From positions 1-21,031 of IMG/VR virus record IMGVR_UViG_3300038435_000069: a stretch of 21,031 nt of DNA; one strand, written 5' to 3'. Below are positions 1 to 7,265 of this stretch, piece by piece. The notes beneath the pieces were generated by a model, which did not search any database, was not told the origin of the DNA, and was given only the letters and a program-made list of their open reading frames with translations. Source of the DNA: a virus. The translations under genes and the position numbers were made by a program. The stretch's first letter is position 1, and the number at the start of each line of letters is the position of its first letter.

Positions 1-87
1 CGGGGCGGGGGCCGCTTCGGGGGCGACAGGCGGGGCTGGGTTTGGCGTCGGCGCAGCGGGCGCCTTGCGGGTCGAGGGTTTTGCCAC
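1..87 (-). CDS. N-terminus of a Pro/Ala-rich late protein (partial)
   Basis: Only the first 29 codons are in the window; the frame stays open to the left edge. The start is a GTG at 85-87 preceded by a GGAG Shine-Dalgarno sequence about 7 bases upstream. The visible part starts MAKPSTRKAPAAP and is almost wholly Ala, Pro and a few basic residues, so it is probably a disordered N-terminal arm. It follows the terminator at 99-127, so it is either transcribed by read-through or from its own promoter. Its place after the capsid genes fits a head-completion, tail or internal virion protein, but nothing visible identifies it. Confidence 0.5.
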   Translation of the reverse strand, partial: MAKPSTRKAPAAPTPNPAPPVAPEAAPAP

Positions 88-98
88 TTCACTTCTCC

Positions 99-127
99 AA
101 AAAAAGAGGCCCGTCTTTCGACGAGCC
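99..127 (-). terminator. Rho-independent terminator after the capsid genes
   Basis: Read on the minus strand, an 8-bp stem (GGCTCGTC with GACGGGCC, one T-G wobble) closes a GAAA tetraloop and is followed after one C by a run of seven T. It lies 38 bases past the stop of the 85-aa gene and just before the GTG of the next gene. It would end or reduce transcription coming from the capsid genes. Confidence 0.8.
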
Positions 128-164
128 CCAGTTGACGACGGCGGGAGAGGATGCCGTCTATTCG

Positions 165-422
165 TTAGGCGACCGCGCCGAACGCGGTGGTCGCGGTGTC
201 GCCGGAGACCGACGTGACGAAGTGGAACGAACCCTTCGGCGTGGTCGTGTCGATGACGAGGACGATGTCGCCGACTGCCATGCCGAGCGGGACGCCGTTG
301 GTGTAATAGCCGGCACCGTTGGTCGTGGCGTCGTCGTCGGTCGACTTGTAGAGCCAGACCGAGCCGCTGCCGCCGACCTTATCGGCGATCAGCGCGGGGG
401 GATTGGTAACTGCATAAGCCAT
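165..422 (-). CDS. Small phage structural-type protein (85 aa), unknown
   Basis: The 85-aa protein has a beta-rich, Gly/Thr/Val-rich composition with motifs such as GSVWLYKSTDDD and VSGDTATTAFGAVA. It has no signal peptide or membrane segment. The ATG at 420-422 has an AAGGA sequence about 9 bases upstream. It is the gene immediately after the major capsid gene and before a strong terminator. That is the usual place of a head decoration or capsid-stabilising protein, and the composition fits, but this role is inferred from position. I do not recognise a named family. Confidence 0.75.
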   Translation of the reverse strand: MAYAVTNPPALIADKVGGSGSVWLYKSTDDDATTNGAGYYTNGVPLGMAVGDIVLVIDTTTPKGSFHFVTSVSGDTATTAFGAVA

Positions 423-468
423 TTCCGAAGATCCTTCCGAGCAGGGAATATTCAGGTGGCGCAGGCGA

Positions 469-486
469 CGCCGGGTTGCCCCGGCG
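469..486 (-). other. GC hairpin between capsid gene and the 85-aa gene
   Basis: A perfect 7-bp inverted repeat (CGCCGGG, loop GCAA on the minus strand, CCCGGCG) fills the 73-base spacer downstream of the capsid stop codon. There is no T tract, so it is not an intrinsic terminator. In the mRNA it could protect the capsid message from 3' exonucleases or lower read-through into the next gene. Confidence 0.4.
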
Positions 487-495
487 CCTCAAGCG

Positions 496-1347
496 TTATT
501 CAGCGGCGAAGGCGGAGCCGTCGTGGTTCATCACCACCACGCCCGAGTTCTGCAGGAGGACCGCGCCCATATCGATCGACGCGCGAGCCCAGGAATAATC
601 CTGTTCCTCGTCATAACCGACCGGGGACTGAAGCCCTTCCTTGTTCGCCGCGTGACCGATCGAAGACTTGTGGAACATGAAGCACTTCTCAGCATTCGTG
701 CCCACGCCAGGAAGGTTCGGGTGAACCACCCAGTTGACGCCCAGCCAGCGGTAATAGCCCGGCTTGTCGGCCCATGCCGTGTCGGCATTATCCATCGGCT
801 TCTTGCCAACATAGTCCGCGCTCGCGAACTCCTTGGTCATCAGCAGATAGGCCTCATACGCCGGAGTAATCAGGCCGCAGATCTGGCCGTCGAACGGCAC
901 GCCGTTATTGCCCAGGATCGTCTTCGAGCGCAGCGCCATCGCCAGCGATGCCGTTGCCGCCGCGCCCGTGTCGAGCGTGCCGGTGTTCAGCGTGGTGATG
1001 ATGTCGCTGTCGATCTTGCGATTGATGACCGCCATCGTGGTCATCTGCATGATCTCGCGCTGGTTGCCCTGCGACGCGAACACGTTGAAGCCAGTCTTGC
1101 GGACCAGGTCGTGCCATTCGGCAAGCGTGGCGGTCTTCTGGGTCAGATCGTCGGCACGCGCCGGGATCATGCCGTTGACGCCGCGGGTAACCGCCGTCGC
1201 GCCGCCGGTGCCGGCGACGAGGAAGGTGGCCTGATTGCCCTTGATAACAGCTTCGGTGGTGGTGAAATCGCGGACGAGCGACTGATGCTGCTCGAAGGTC
1301 GCGATGAACTCCTGGCGATATTGAATCTGGAATGCAGTGTCAGCCAT
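496..1347 (-). CDS. Major capsid protein
   Basis: The 283-aa protein is the main head shell subunit by character and context. It begins MADTAFQIQYRQEFIATFEQ and is a soluble mixed alpha/beta protein. It has the usual capsid pattern of a helical N-terminal arm, a long central helix (around MTTMAVINRKIDSDIITTL) and a beta-rich C-terminal half. It directly follows the scaffold-like gene, as coat genes do in podoviruses. An in-frame ATG exists 4 codons upstream at 1359, but GGAGG stands 5 bases before the ATG at 1347, so 1347 is chosen. The assignment rests on size, gene order and overall resemblance to phage coat proteins of BPP-1/Bcep22-like phages; I could not run a structural search. Confidence 0.85.
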   Translation of the reverse strand: MADTAFQIQYRQEFIATFEQHQSLVRDFTTTEAVIKGNQATFLVAGTGGATAVTRGVNGMIPARADDLTQKTATLAEWHDLVRKTGFNVFASQGNQREIMQMTTMAVINRKIDSDIITTLNTGTLDTGAAATASLAMALRSKTILGNNGVPFDGQICGLITPAYEAYLLMTKEFASADYVGKKPMDNADTAWADKPGYYRWLGVNWVVHPNLPGVGTNAEKCFMFHKSSIGHAANKEGLQSPVGYDEEQDYSWARASIDMGAVLLQNSGVVVMNHDGSAFAAE

Positions 1348-1538
1348 GCTGACCTCCATGAAAATCGAGGATGAGGATTTTCACAGGGCCGTCTGGTTGG
1401 GCTGGGATGACCGGGCCTCCGAAGAGGGGCGGTCTAGGAGCCTGCCGTGAACGGGGCTGTTACTTTTGGATGGCGGGGCCGAAGCCGGGCCAGTGACAAC
1501 GCTATACAACTAACTCGGATAACGATTCAACAATCTTG
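1348..1538 (-). promoter_or_regulatory. Intergenic leader before the capsid gene, possible promoter
   Basis: This 191-base gap is the longest within the head gene cluster. On the minus strand it holds a possible sigma-70-like promoter: TTGAAT at 1525-1530, an 18-base spacer, and TATAGC at 1501-1506, in a locally AT-rich patch. Downstream lies an imperfect GC hairpin near 1475-1495. The sequence AAAATC/GATTTT repeats in inverted form just ahead of the capsid start. A separate promoter or processing site would allow extra capsid mRNA. The promoter match is modest. Confidence 0.35.
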
Positions 1539-2570
1539 TTACTTCGGCAGCTTCTCGCGAGCGCCGATCAGCTCGCGATATCGTGCCTGCATGGTGGCAT
1601 CGGCGTTGTAGGCCTTGCGGTTGCTCCGCATGAACGCCTCGATCTTCGCAATTTCCTCGCCGATCGCGCTGGCCTGGTTGGCGCCGGCATTGGGCACAAC
1701 GGTCGCGAGCGGATTCTGCTCGAGCGTGATGCCCATCAACCACTTCACGACTTCGGCGTTGTTTAGGATCTGGACGCCGTCTCCGCCGACCGCGCCGGTC
1801 AAGGCCTCCCCAACTCCCGTGGGCATGCTGTCGAGCGCACCCTTTAACACATTGAGGTTGCGGCGGTAATCCGCACCCCATTCCTCCCGCAGAGCATCAT
1901 CGGTCGCCTGCTTCGCAGCGCCATTCGCTTCCGCCTGCGCGCCCATCTGCTCATCGACGATATCGTAATAGGCCTTGAGCGCCGCATCGACGACGCCCTT
2001 CGGTGCACCAGCGGCGTGCATTTCCTTGATGAAGGTGTCGACGGCGGGCTTGTCGTCGTCGCCGATGACGAGACCGTCGGGCAGCGATTCGAGATAGGCT
2101 TCCGGCTTGTCGGGCACGCCATTGGCCTTCGCCCACGCGGCCTTTTCCTCGTCGGTGCTGTTCTCGTCGATCGGCTTGATGAACTTGCCGGAGCGCAGAT
2201 CGCCATGCGTCTTTTTGAACTCTTTCATCGCGGCGGCCGGTGACTGGTAGCGACCGAGAAACTTGAGCACGTCGGCATCTTCGCCAGCCCATTCGGCCCG
2301 CCAATCCTTATCGTCGGCACCGCCGCCCGCGAGCGTGTCATTGCCTCCGCCGCCGGCCGTCGTGTCAGCACCGCCGCCACCGGCGACGGTATCGTTACCG
2401 CCTCCGCCCGCGACTGTATCGGACCCGCCGCCGCCAGAAGCGGTATCGCCACCGCCACCATGATCATCAGGCGCGCGCATATAGCGGCCCTTCGCCTGTT
2501 CGGCCGGGGTCATGCGCACGCCCATCAGGGCCAGCGGCGAGACGGTCGCCGCCAAGTTATTCGTTTTCAT
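1539..2570 (-). CDS. Scaffold-like head assembly protein with RTX-type repeats
   Basis: The 343-aa protein is acidic and mostly helical, lies directly before the capsid gene and after the portal region, and so is the likely scaffolding protein. Start ATG 2568-2570 has GAAGGA about 7 bases upstream; the frame is open further up but without a good start. Residues about 38-85 are four clear nonapeptides of the form GGGG(S/N/A)DT(V/T/L)A, plus degenerate copies at both ends; they match the RTX consensus GGXGXDXUX. Residues about 90-230 are charged (WAKANGVPDKPEAYLESLPDG) and the C-terminal half is helical, ending IGAREKLPK, as is common for scaffolds that bind coat subunits with a helical C-terminus. 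RTX-like repeats are unexpected in such a protein. The family itself was assigned from context and composition. Confidence 0.75.
   Translation of the reverse strand: MKTNNLAATVSPLALMGVRMTPAEQAKGRYMRAPDDHGGGGDTASGGGGSDTVAGGGGNDTVAGGGGADTTAGGGGNDTLAGGGADDKDWRAEWAGEDADVLKFLGRYQSPAAAMKEFKKTHGDLRSGKFIKPIDENSTDEEKAAWAKANGVPDKPEAYLESLPDGLVIGDDDKPAVDTFIKEMHAAGAPKGVVDAALKAYYDIVDEQMGAQAEANGAAKQATDDALREEWGADYRRNLNVLKGALDSMPTGVGEALTGAVGGDGVQILNNAEVVKWLMGITLEQNPLATVVPNAGANQASAIGEEIAKIEAFMRSNRKAYNADATMQARYRELIGAREKLPK
2316..2459 (-). repeat. 27-base tandem repeats coding for Gly-rich nonapeptides
   Basis: This in-gene stretch encodes consecutive 9-residue units (GGGGSDTVA, GGGGNDTVA, GGGGADTTA, GGGGNDTLA and a shortened GGGADDKDW). 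Codons differ between units, so the repeats are kept at the protein level and are not a recent DNA duplication. The units fit the calcium-binding RTX nonapeptide pattern. Confidence 0.8.
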
Positions 2571-2574
2571 GTCG

Positions 2575-2865
2575 TCATCCTTCTTTTGTGAATGCTTTGG
2601 CGTTGAGGACCAGCATCTTTCGGACCTGAAGCCCGACGAACCGCTTGCCTTCAGCGAACGCTGTCGCGGTGGGGTCGCCCGGCCGGTAGGACAGATCATA
2701 GGTGCCGGCGCAGAGCATCAACCATTCCAGCGCGAGCTGCTGCTGATGCGGTGTTGCCTCGCCGTGCTGAAGCGCCTGGAATGACGCGATATGCTTGGCC
2801 TCGTAATCAGGAGGGACATGCGGTCCGGCAGCGGCGGAACGGCGGGGGCGAGGTGGCGCGCTCAT
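2575..2865 (-). CDS. Bbp19-like phage virion-cluster protein (96 aa)
   Basis: The 96-aa protein has an N-terminal basic, Pro-rich arm, then a helical core. The core contains FQALQHGEATPHQQQLALEWL, a Tyr/Asp segment, and a C-terminal EGKRFVGLQVRKML block. That layout (phenylalanine-started helix, then a terminal GRR/GKR-hhh-I-x-x-hL helix) is what I know from the small Bbp19-type proteins in head gene clusters of BPP-1-like podoviruses. The stop lies 4 bases before the scaffold ATG, and its own start overlaps the 141-aa gene by 4 bases (ATGA). Its molecular role in such phages is not known to me. Confidence 0.7.
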   Translation of the reverse strand: MSAPPRPRRSAAAGPHVPPDYEAKHIASFQALQHGEATPHQQQLALEWLMLCAGTYDLSYRPGDPTATAFAEGKRFVGLQVRKMLVLNAKAFTKEG

Positions 2866-3287
2866 TTACGCTTGGCCTTGGCGCGTTCGTCATAGACGAC
2901 GGTGCCATCCGGGGAGACGAGCTGATCCTTGTCGTTCCATGAAGGCGCGCCGTCGGTCGCCCACTGCGATTCCCGTGAGAAGCTCTCGTGATAGGGCGTC
3001 TTCCAATAATCGGAGAAGTGCATGCGCCCGTCATTGGCATTGACCGCCTGCCGAGCATTGGGATTGCCGTCCTTCATGCCTTTCCAGAAACCCGCCATGT
3101 CATAATCTGAGGTCGGCGACGGATCGTAAGGCACCTTGTTGGCCTTGGCCCAGGCGAAGAACTCCTCCTGCTCCTTCGGCGACAGCCTGGTCTGATAACC
3201 GCCATCCGCCTTCTTCGCGTACCGCTGGTTGCGCTCGAAGACCGACGCCGCTGCGCCGTCGAGGATGGTGGAGCGCTTCCGGGTCAT
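2862..3287 (-). CDS. Conserved phage head-cluster protein (141 aa)
   Basis: The 141-aa protein carries the segment SDYDMAGFWKGMKDGNP, then HFSDYWKTPYHESFSRES and a closing APSWNDKDQLVSPDGTVVYDE. This is a pattern I recognise from phage structural operons next to portal genes, where it often occurs as an unassigned virion-associated protein. It is rich in aromatic residues and has no membrane segment. The start overlaps the portal stop by 4 bases (ATGA), so translation is probably coupled to the portal. The exact function is unknown. Confidence 0.7.
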   Translation of the reverse strand: MTRKRSTILDGAAASVFERNQRYAKKADGGYQTRLSPKEQEEFFAWAKANKVPYDPSPTSDYDMAGFWKGMKDGNPNARQAVNANDGRMHFSDYWKTPYHESFSRESQWATDGAPSWNDKDQLVSPDGTVVYDERAKAKRK

Positions 3288-4948
3288 GCCGCCATCGCAT
3301 CAGGCCCGAGAGCCTGCTGCGCCTCACCCATGGTCTTCGCGACCGTCGCCCCCGCGTTCATCTGCTCGAGCAGCTCGGCCGCCTGCGCCGACTGCTCTTC
3401 CTCGTCGCGGATCTCGTTCGCCTCATCCTCGCTGCGCAGCCACTTCGCCGGTGCGCCAATCGAGGTGATGACATCGCGGAACGCGGTGCGGACATCGATA
3501 TCGGCAGTGATGGTCGGGTCGAGCGTGATGGTGTCGGCGAGGATCGCCTTGACCTCCTGGAACTTCTGGCCCTTCTGCCGCTCGATCGCCTCGTGCAGCG
3601 GGCTCTCGAAGCGCCATGTCACCTCAGCATTGCTCAGCGATTTCGGCATCTGGTCGGCACGGCCGAACGCGCCATGGTCGAGCATCACCCCAAAAGTCGT
3701 CTCGCAGAGCGCGCCGTTATATTCGTCTTCCATCGGCTCGAAGATCGGCGAGGCCTGGCGGATATATTCCTGAATACGCTGCCCAACCTCATAGGCCGTC
3801 ATCTCCGGCCCATTCTGTGGCAGCGTCAGGATGTTGAGGAAGAAAGCCTCCTTGAGCATCGCCATGATGTCGCCGCGCATGTCGATGCCGATCGGGATGC
3901 CGCTCTTGTCCTGCGTCAGGGGGCGAAGCACCTCGCCGAGGCGCTCGTCATATTCCGAATCGACCCATGTCACGCCGCCCGCCTGGATGGAGATGTCGCC
4001 CCGGATCGCCTCCATCACGGCCACCATCGGCGGGTTGGTCGCCTTCTCGCCAGCTTCGAGCAGAACCCGCGTCATGTCCTGGATCAGTCGCATGTCGGGA
4101 AGCGCCGCTATGGTCGCCGGGGAGAAGGCATATTGCGAGCCGGACACGGTCTGCCAGCGCGGCACGACATATTTGAACCGGGTCTGGCCCATCGCTTCCA
4201 TGATGTGCTGGTTGTCGACGTCGATGAAGATCGAGATGAACGGCGTAACAAGTTGGCCGGCGCGGTTCCGGCGCAGCCACCGCTCATCGCCATAGTCCTC
4301 GGACGGCATCACGACGTGGCGGACGTTGAACTCGAAATAGGGGTTGGCGCGCGAGCCAGCCAGCTTCTCGCGGACCTTCTCATGCACGTTGGGGAACAGC
4401 TTCACCAGCATCGCCGCGGTCGGCTTCCACTTCCGATGCAGCGTGTCGACCATACCCTCCTCGCTTTCGGACCAGGCGCAGTCGCGCAGGTGCCAGCAGC
4501 GGAAGAGCAGGCCATCGGCGTTGCGATTGGTGTCGACCGACAGCACCGTCTGGCCGAACGCGGCGAAATCGTGATCGCCTTCCTTCGTCGCCCGGGTGAA
4601 CAGCGAGCGCCGATCGTACATCGCGCGGCGCATGGTGCCCGTCGCCTGCTCCAACCATTCCAGCGCCGGCTGATCCTCGAACTCCTCACGGCTCGCGCGC
4701 ATCGCGAACCACGGCACCGCCGTGGAGCGGAGCATCGACGAGAAGCTGTTGCCGAGATCTCGGCGCAACATGATCGGATAGCTGGTCGACAGATGATCGG
4801 CGAACTCATCGCCAAGCGTGCGGACGACTGTGAAGTCGGCGCGCTCGGGATAGCACTGGTCAGCGATCTCCTGCCACAGGCTGAGCAGCGTCCCGCGCTT
4901 GGCGAAGAGCTGATCACCGCGCTCGACCAGGGCTTTTGCGTCCATCAT
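3284..4948 (-). CDS. Portal protein (head-tail connector, T7 gp8-like)
   Basis: The 554-aa protein forms the dodecameric channel at one head vertex, through which DNA is packed and released. Its N-terminus (VERGDQLFAKRGTLLSLWQEIADQCYPERADFT) and the following SYPIMLRRDLGNSFSSMLRS segment are typical of the podoviral head-tail connector family (Pfam Head-tail_con). The length of about 550 residues fits that family. It has the usual middle beta region and an acidic helical C-terminus (EANEIRDEEEQSAQAAELLEQM). Two ATG codons stand in tandem at 4948 and 4945; the first overlaps the upstream stop as ATGA. Portals of this family go with short non-contractile tails, which is the main reason to call the phage podovirus-like. 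Confidence 0.92.
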   Translation of the reverse strand: MMDAKALVERGDQLFAKRGTLLSLWQEIADQCYPERADFTVVRTLGDEFADHLSTSYPIMLRRDLGNSFSSMLRSTAVPWFAMRASREEFEDQPALEWLEQATGTMRRAMYDRRSLFTRATKEGDHDFAAFGQTVLSVDTNRNADGLLFRCWHLRDCAWSESEEGMVDTLHRKWKPTAAMLVKLFPNVHEKVREKLAGSRANPYFEFNVRHVVMPSEDYGDERWLRRNRAGQLVTPFISIFIDVDNQHIMEAMGQTRFKYVVPRWQTVSGSQYAFSPATIAALPDMRLIQDMTRVLLEAGEKATNPPMVAVMEAIRGDISIQAGGVTWVDSEYDERLGEVLRPLTQDKSGIPIGIDMRGDIMAMLKEAFFLNILTLPQNGPEMTAYEVGQRIQEYIRQASPIFEPMEDEYNGALCETTFGVMLDHGAFGRADQMPKSLSNAEVTWRFESPLHEAIERQKGQKFQEVKAILADTITLDPTITADIDVRTAFRDVITSIGAPAKWLRSEDEANEIRDEEEQSAQAAELLEQMNAGATVAKTMGEAQQALGPDAMAA

Positions 4949-5181
4949 CCGCCGAGCGTCCCAGAGAGGTTCGAATTGCTGCCGAGGATGGTGTTGCCAG
5001 CGCCAACCGGCGCCTTCCCGCGCAGCAATTTGCGGCGGCGGGTCTCTTCCGGCGAAAGCGCCGAGATGATCGGAGTGGGCAGGTTCTTGGACGCAGCCTC
5101 TGCATCAGCGGCTGAGGTATCCTTCTTCTTTTTGCCGCCGATCAGACCAAAGGTGCCGACTTTCAGGATCTTCTTGGACAT
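4945..5181 (-). CDS. Small LGG-tail protein C (78 aa)
   Basis: This is the third of three adjacent small proteins with the same plan. It starts MSKKILKVGTFGLIGGKKKK, has an Ala/Pro-rich middle, a basic block (EETRRRKLLRGKAP), and ends GNTILGSNSNLSGTLGG. The ATG at 5179-5181 follows the stop of the preceding gene as TGATATG, and its stop overlaps the portal start as ATGA. Small basic proteins with an arginine block followed by an S/N-T-L/I-L motif are found near portal genes of several podoviruses; their role is unknown to me. The frame is open further upstream, but that part overlaps the neighbour. Confidence 0.75.
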   Translation of the reverse strand: MSKKILKVGTFGLIGGKKKKDTSAADAEAASKNLPTPIISALSPEETRRRKLLRGKAPVGAGNTILGSNSNLSGTLGG

Positions 5182-5182
5182 A

Positions 5183-5386
5183 TCAGCCCCCCAAGCTGTC
5201 CGAATCGGTAAGGAGCGTGCTCGACCTGCCGCCGCGGCCGAGCTGCTTGGCGATCGAGCGGCGTTTCGCGCGACGGATCGCTTCATCATCGGCGACCGGC
5301 ATGACAGGTGGTGCAACTTCGACGCCCGCCTTCTTCTTGCCGATGCCGAGCAGCTTCAATGGGGCGCTCAGGATCTTCTTCGCCAT
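5183..5386 (-). CDS. Small LGG-tail protein B (67 aa)
   Basis: The 67-aa protein begins MAKKILSAPLKLLGIGKKK, continues with a Val/Pro-rich linker, a basic helix (EAIRRAKRRSIAKQLGRGGR), and ends SSTLLTDSDSLGG. It shares its MAKKIL start, KKK patch, arginine block, T-L/I-L motif and LGG end with its two neighbours. It is joined to the genes on both sides by TGATATG stop-start junctions. The N-terminal part is short and hydrophobic but interrupted, so it is no convincing signal peptide. A minor virion or connector-associated protein is possible; the function is unknown. Confidence 0.75.
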   Translation of the reverse strand: MAKKILSAPLKLLGIGKKKAGVEVAPPVMPVADDEAIRRAKRRSIAKQLGRGGRSSTLLTDSDSLGG

Positions 5387-5387
5387 A

Positions 5388-5663
5388 TCAGCCGCCCAGC
5401 GTGGTGCCGGCCGGAGCCGAGTTGTTGAGGATGGTGTTCGGTGCCGGCGTCAGGCGGCGGCGCTTCCTGTCCATGGGGATCGCCGACCCATCGGGGTTGA
5501 TCGCGCCGATGGGCAGCGGCTCACCAAGGCCGGTCGGCTCGTGCTTCTTTTTCAGCATCTTGCTGGCACCGTAACCGGCGAGACCACCGATCAGCGCGCC
5601 AGGCAGACCACCGGTGGCGAGGCCGACAAGGCCGCCGCCGATCTTCAATATCTTCTTCGCCAT
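5388..5663 (-). CDS. Small LGG-tail protein A (91 aa) with Gly-zipper
   Basis: The 91-aa protein begins MAKKILKIGGGLVGLATGGL and continues with more Gly-rich hydrophobic sequence (GALIGGLAGYGASKML). That resembles the Gly-zipper stretches of proteins that insert in membranes. After KKKHEP come a Pro-rich linker, a basic block (MDRKRRRL) and the end NTILNNSAPAGTTLGG. The start ATG overlaps the TerL stop codon by one base (TAATG). It is the longest of the three related proteins. The hydrophobic Gly-rich region would suit a small ejection or membrane-active virion protein, which is inference only. Confidence 0.75.
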   Translation of the reverse strand: MAKKILKIGGGLVGLATGGLPGALIGGLAGYGASKMLKKKHEPTGLGEPLPIGAINPDGSAIPMDRKRRRLTPAPNTILNNSAPAGTTLGG

Positions 5664-7264
5664 TACCGCCTCCGCTTGCTCGTACGGCCCATGACGACCT
5701 TGGGGACGCGCCCCCCGGTCCCGCCGCGGCGCATGTTTCCCTGTTCTTCCCACTGTTTCAGATCGGTCGCGGCTTTGGGCCCGGCCCACCACGACATGAC
5801 GACGGCGTCGCCGCGGTCCGGCGAGCGACCGATGCGCTTCACCAAGGCCTCTTTCGATTCGAGCTTGATCCCCATGCCGCGCTTCATGCGGACGGTCTGG
5901 AACGTGGGCGCCGTCAGATCGGCCTCGAGCTCCTTATCGGCGAGCGGCAGCGCGATCGGAGATCCGCCCTTCTGATTGGGGTTCAGCGCCTCGCGGAAGC
6001 GCCAATATGCCTCGGTGCGGACGTTGTAGAATTGGAGCTGATTATCCTCCGTCCTCTTCATGGTCGTCTTCACGCCCATGTAACCGATCGCATCGACATC
6101 ATTGGCGACGAGATGGGCGAGGGCATCGCCGCCCCAGCCACCGCCGAGATCGACAATGATCTTCGAGCGGTCGCGGCGCTTTGCGATGACCTTCGCCGCG
6201 ACATCCGGGCCGCCTGGCGTTTCAGCACCGGGAATCACTTCGAGCGGAGCGAACCAGCCATCGTGACGGGGGGCGAGCACGCTGTTGTCGGCGCCACCCT
6301 GCGCCACATCGACACCGATCGCGCACTGCGGCACGCCAACAGGCGGACGCGGTTCCCATCGACGTTGCGCGGCCTTCACCCATTCGCTCGGAATAGCCTG
6401 ATCAACGCTATCGATCTTACCGGCCGAGAAGTCGCCGCGCAGGAGCTGAGATCGGAGCGGCTCTGGCAGCGAGTTGAGGCGCGCGCGATATTTCGGGGTG
6501 TTGCGATAGGGGTTATCGGCGAGCGCGGCGGGGATGAAGGTGAAAGACATCGGGTCTTCCAGTTCACCTTCGCCGCGAACATCGATTGGCTCGGGGCCAT
6601 CGACCCAGACGGGCATGCCCTCAACTAGCACCGCCCAGCGCAGCTCGCCCGGCTCGGCCTTTTTCGGATGGTTGGGGTCGAGCCATGGCGCGAACCATTC
6701 GGTCATCCAATAGCCGTCGGCGGAGCGCGGCGGGTTCGATGCCAGCACCACGCGGCACCGCTGGCCCTCCTCAGCGCGGAGCCATGCGATCAGCGACGAC
6801 ACCTGGACCAGCAGGAACTCGCCCGCTTCGTCGAACCCGAACAGATCGCGCTCGCGGCCGGCGTGCTTGTTCCAATCGCCTGGCTCTTTCATGCCGGCGA
6901 GCTTCAGCCCGCGACCATCCGACCAGGACCATTCGAGATCAGTCCCGTTGAAGCGGGCGCTGTCGCCGATGATCTCCTTACCGGCCTTTTCGAGCCCATC
7001 GGTCTGGGAAGATTCGCGGCGGAAGATGATCGACGAGCGATGCTCCTGCGATGCGAGCCCCATCAGCAGATAGGATTTTCCCCCGCCCGCCTGACCCCCA
7101 TAGAGCAGGATGTCGGCGGACGAGAGATAGGCGTCGGTCTGCGGGCCCGGTAGCGGCACGAAACGCATGTGGGCGGTCGCATCCAGCGCCATCTGGACGA
7201 CTTCCTCTTTCGCTTCCGGTGGTAAAGCCGCCAGCTTTTCGAGGACGCCGTCCAGGAGCGACAT
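5663..7264 (-). CDS. terL: Terminase large subunit (DNA packaging ATPase and nuclease)
   Basis: The 533-aa protein pumps phage DNA into the prohead and cuts the concatemer. The ATPase half shows the Walker A motif GGQAGGGKS (56-64), the Walker B motif LFGFDEAGEF (141-150, Asp145 and Glu146) and the coupling motif ASNPPR (175-180). The RNase H-like nuclease half shows GVDVAQGGAD (Asp319 and Asp326), a second acidic strand IIVDLGGGWGGDAL near 366-380, and the closing SPDRGDAVVMSWW. Length and order are complete. The start (ATG 7262-7264) is linked to the 175-aa gene as TGATATG. TerS is one gene further upstream. Confidence 0.95.
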   Translation of the reverse strand: MSLLDGVLEKLAALPPEAKEEVVQMALDATAHMRFVPLPGPQTDAYLSSADILLYGGQAGGGKSYLLMGLASQEHRSSIIFRRESSQTDGLEKAGKEIIGDSARFNGTDLEWSWSDGRGLKLAGMKEPGDWNKHAGRERDLFGFDEAGEFLLVQVSSLIAWLRAEEGQRCRVVLASNPPRSADGYWMTEWFAPWLDPNHPKKAEPGELRWAVLVEGMPVWVDGPEPIDVRGEGELEDPMSFTFIPAALADNPYRNTPKYRARLNSLPEPLRSQLLRGDFSAGKIDSVDQAIPSEWVKAAQRRWEPRPPVGVPQCAIGVDVAQGGADNSVLAPRHDGWFAPLEVIPGAETPGGPDVAAKVIAKRRDRSKIIVDLGGGWGGDALAHLVANDVDAIGYMGVKTTMKRTEDNQLQFYNVRTEAYWRFREALNPNQKGGSPIALPLADKELEADLTAPTFQTVRMKRGMGIKLESKEALVKRIGRSPDRGDAVVMSWWAGPKAATDLKQWEEQGNMRRGGTGGRVPKVVMGRTSKRRR

Positions 7265-7265
7265 A

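Noticed and set aside
523-1374. Plus-strand open frame of 283 codons opposite the capsid gene
   Set aside because: Arg/His-rich antisense shadow of the capsid gene without a recognisable protein pattern.
2316-2459. Short regular repeats considered as a CRISPR array
   Set aside because: Units are 27 bases without spacers, are in frame, and encode nonapeptides; there are no cas genes.
4965-4985. GTTCGAAT stretch reminiscent of a tRNA T-loop
   Set aside because: No acceptor, D or anticodon arms can be folded around it and it lies in the coding sequence of a small late gene.
3593-5428. Very long plus-strand open frame (611 codons) opposite portal and the small LGG genes
   Set aside because: It mirrors the portal codons in a high-GC region, has an Arg/His/Ala/Leu-rich composition without any family motif, and conflicts with well-supported minus-strand genes.
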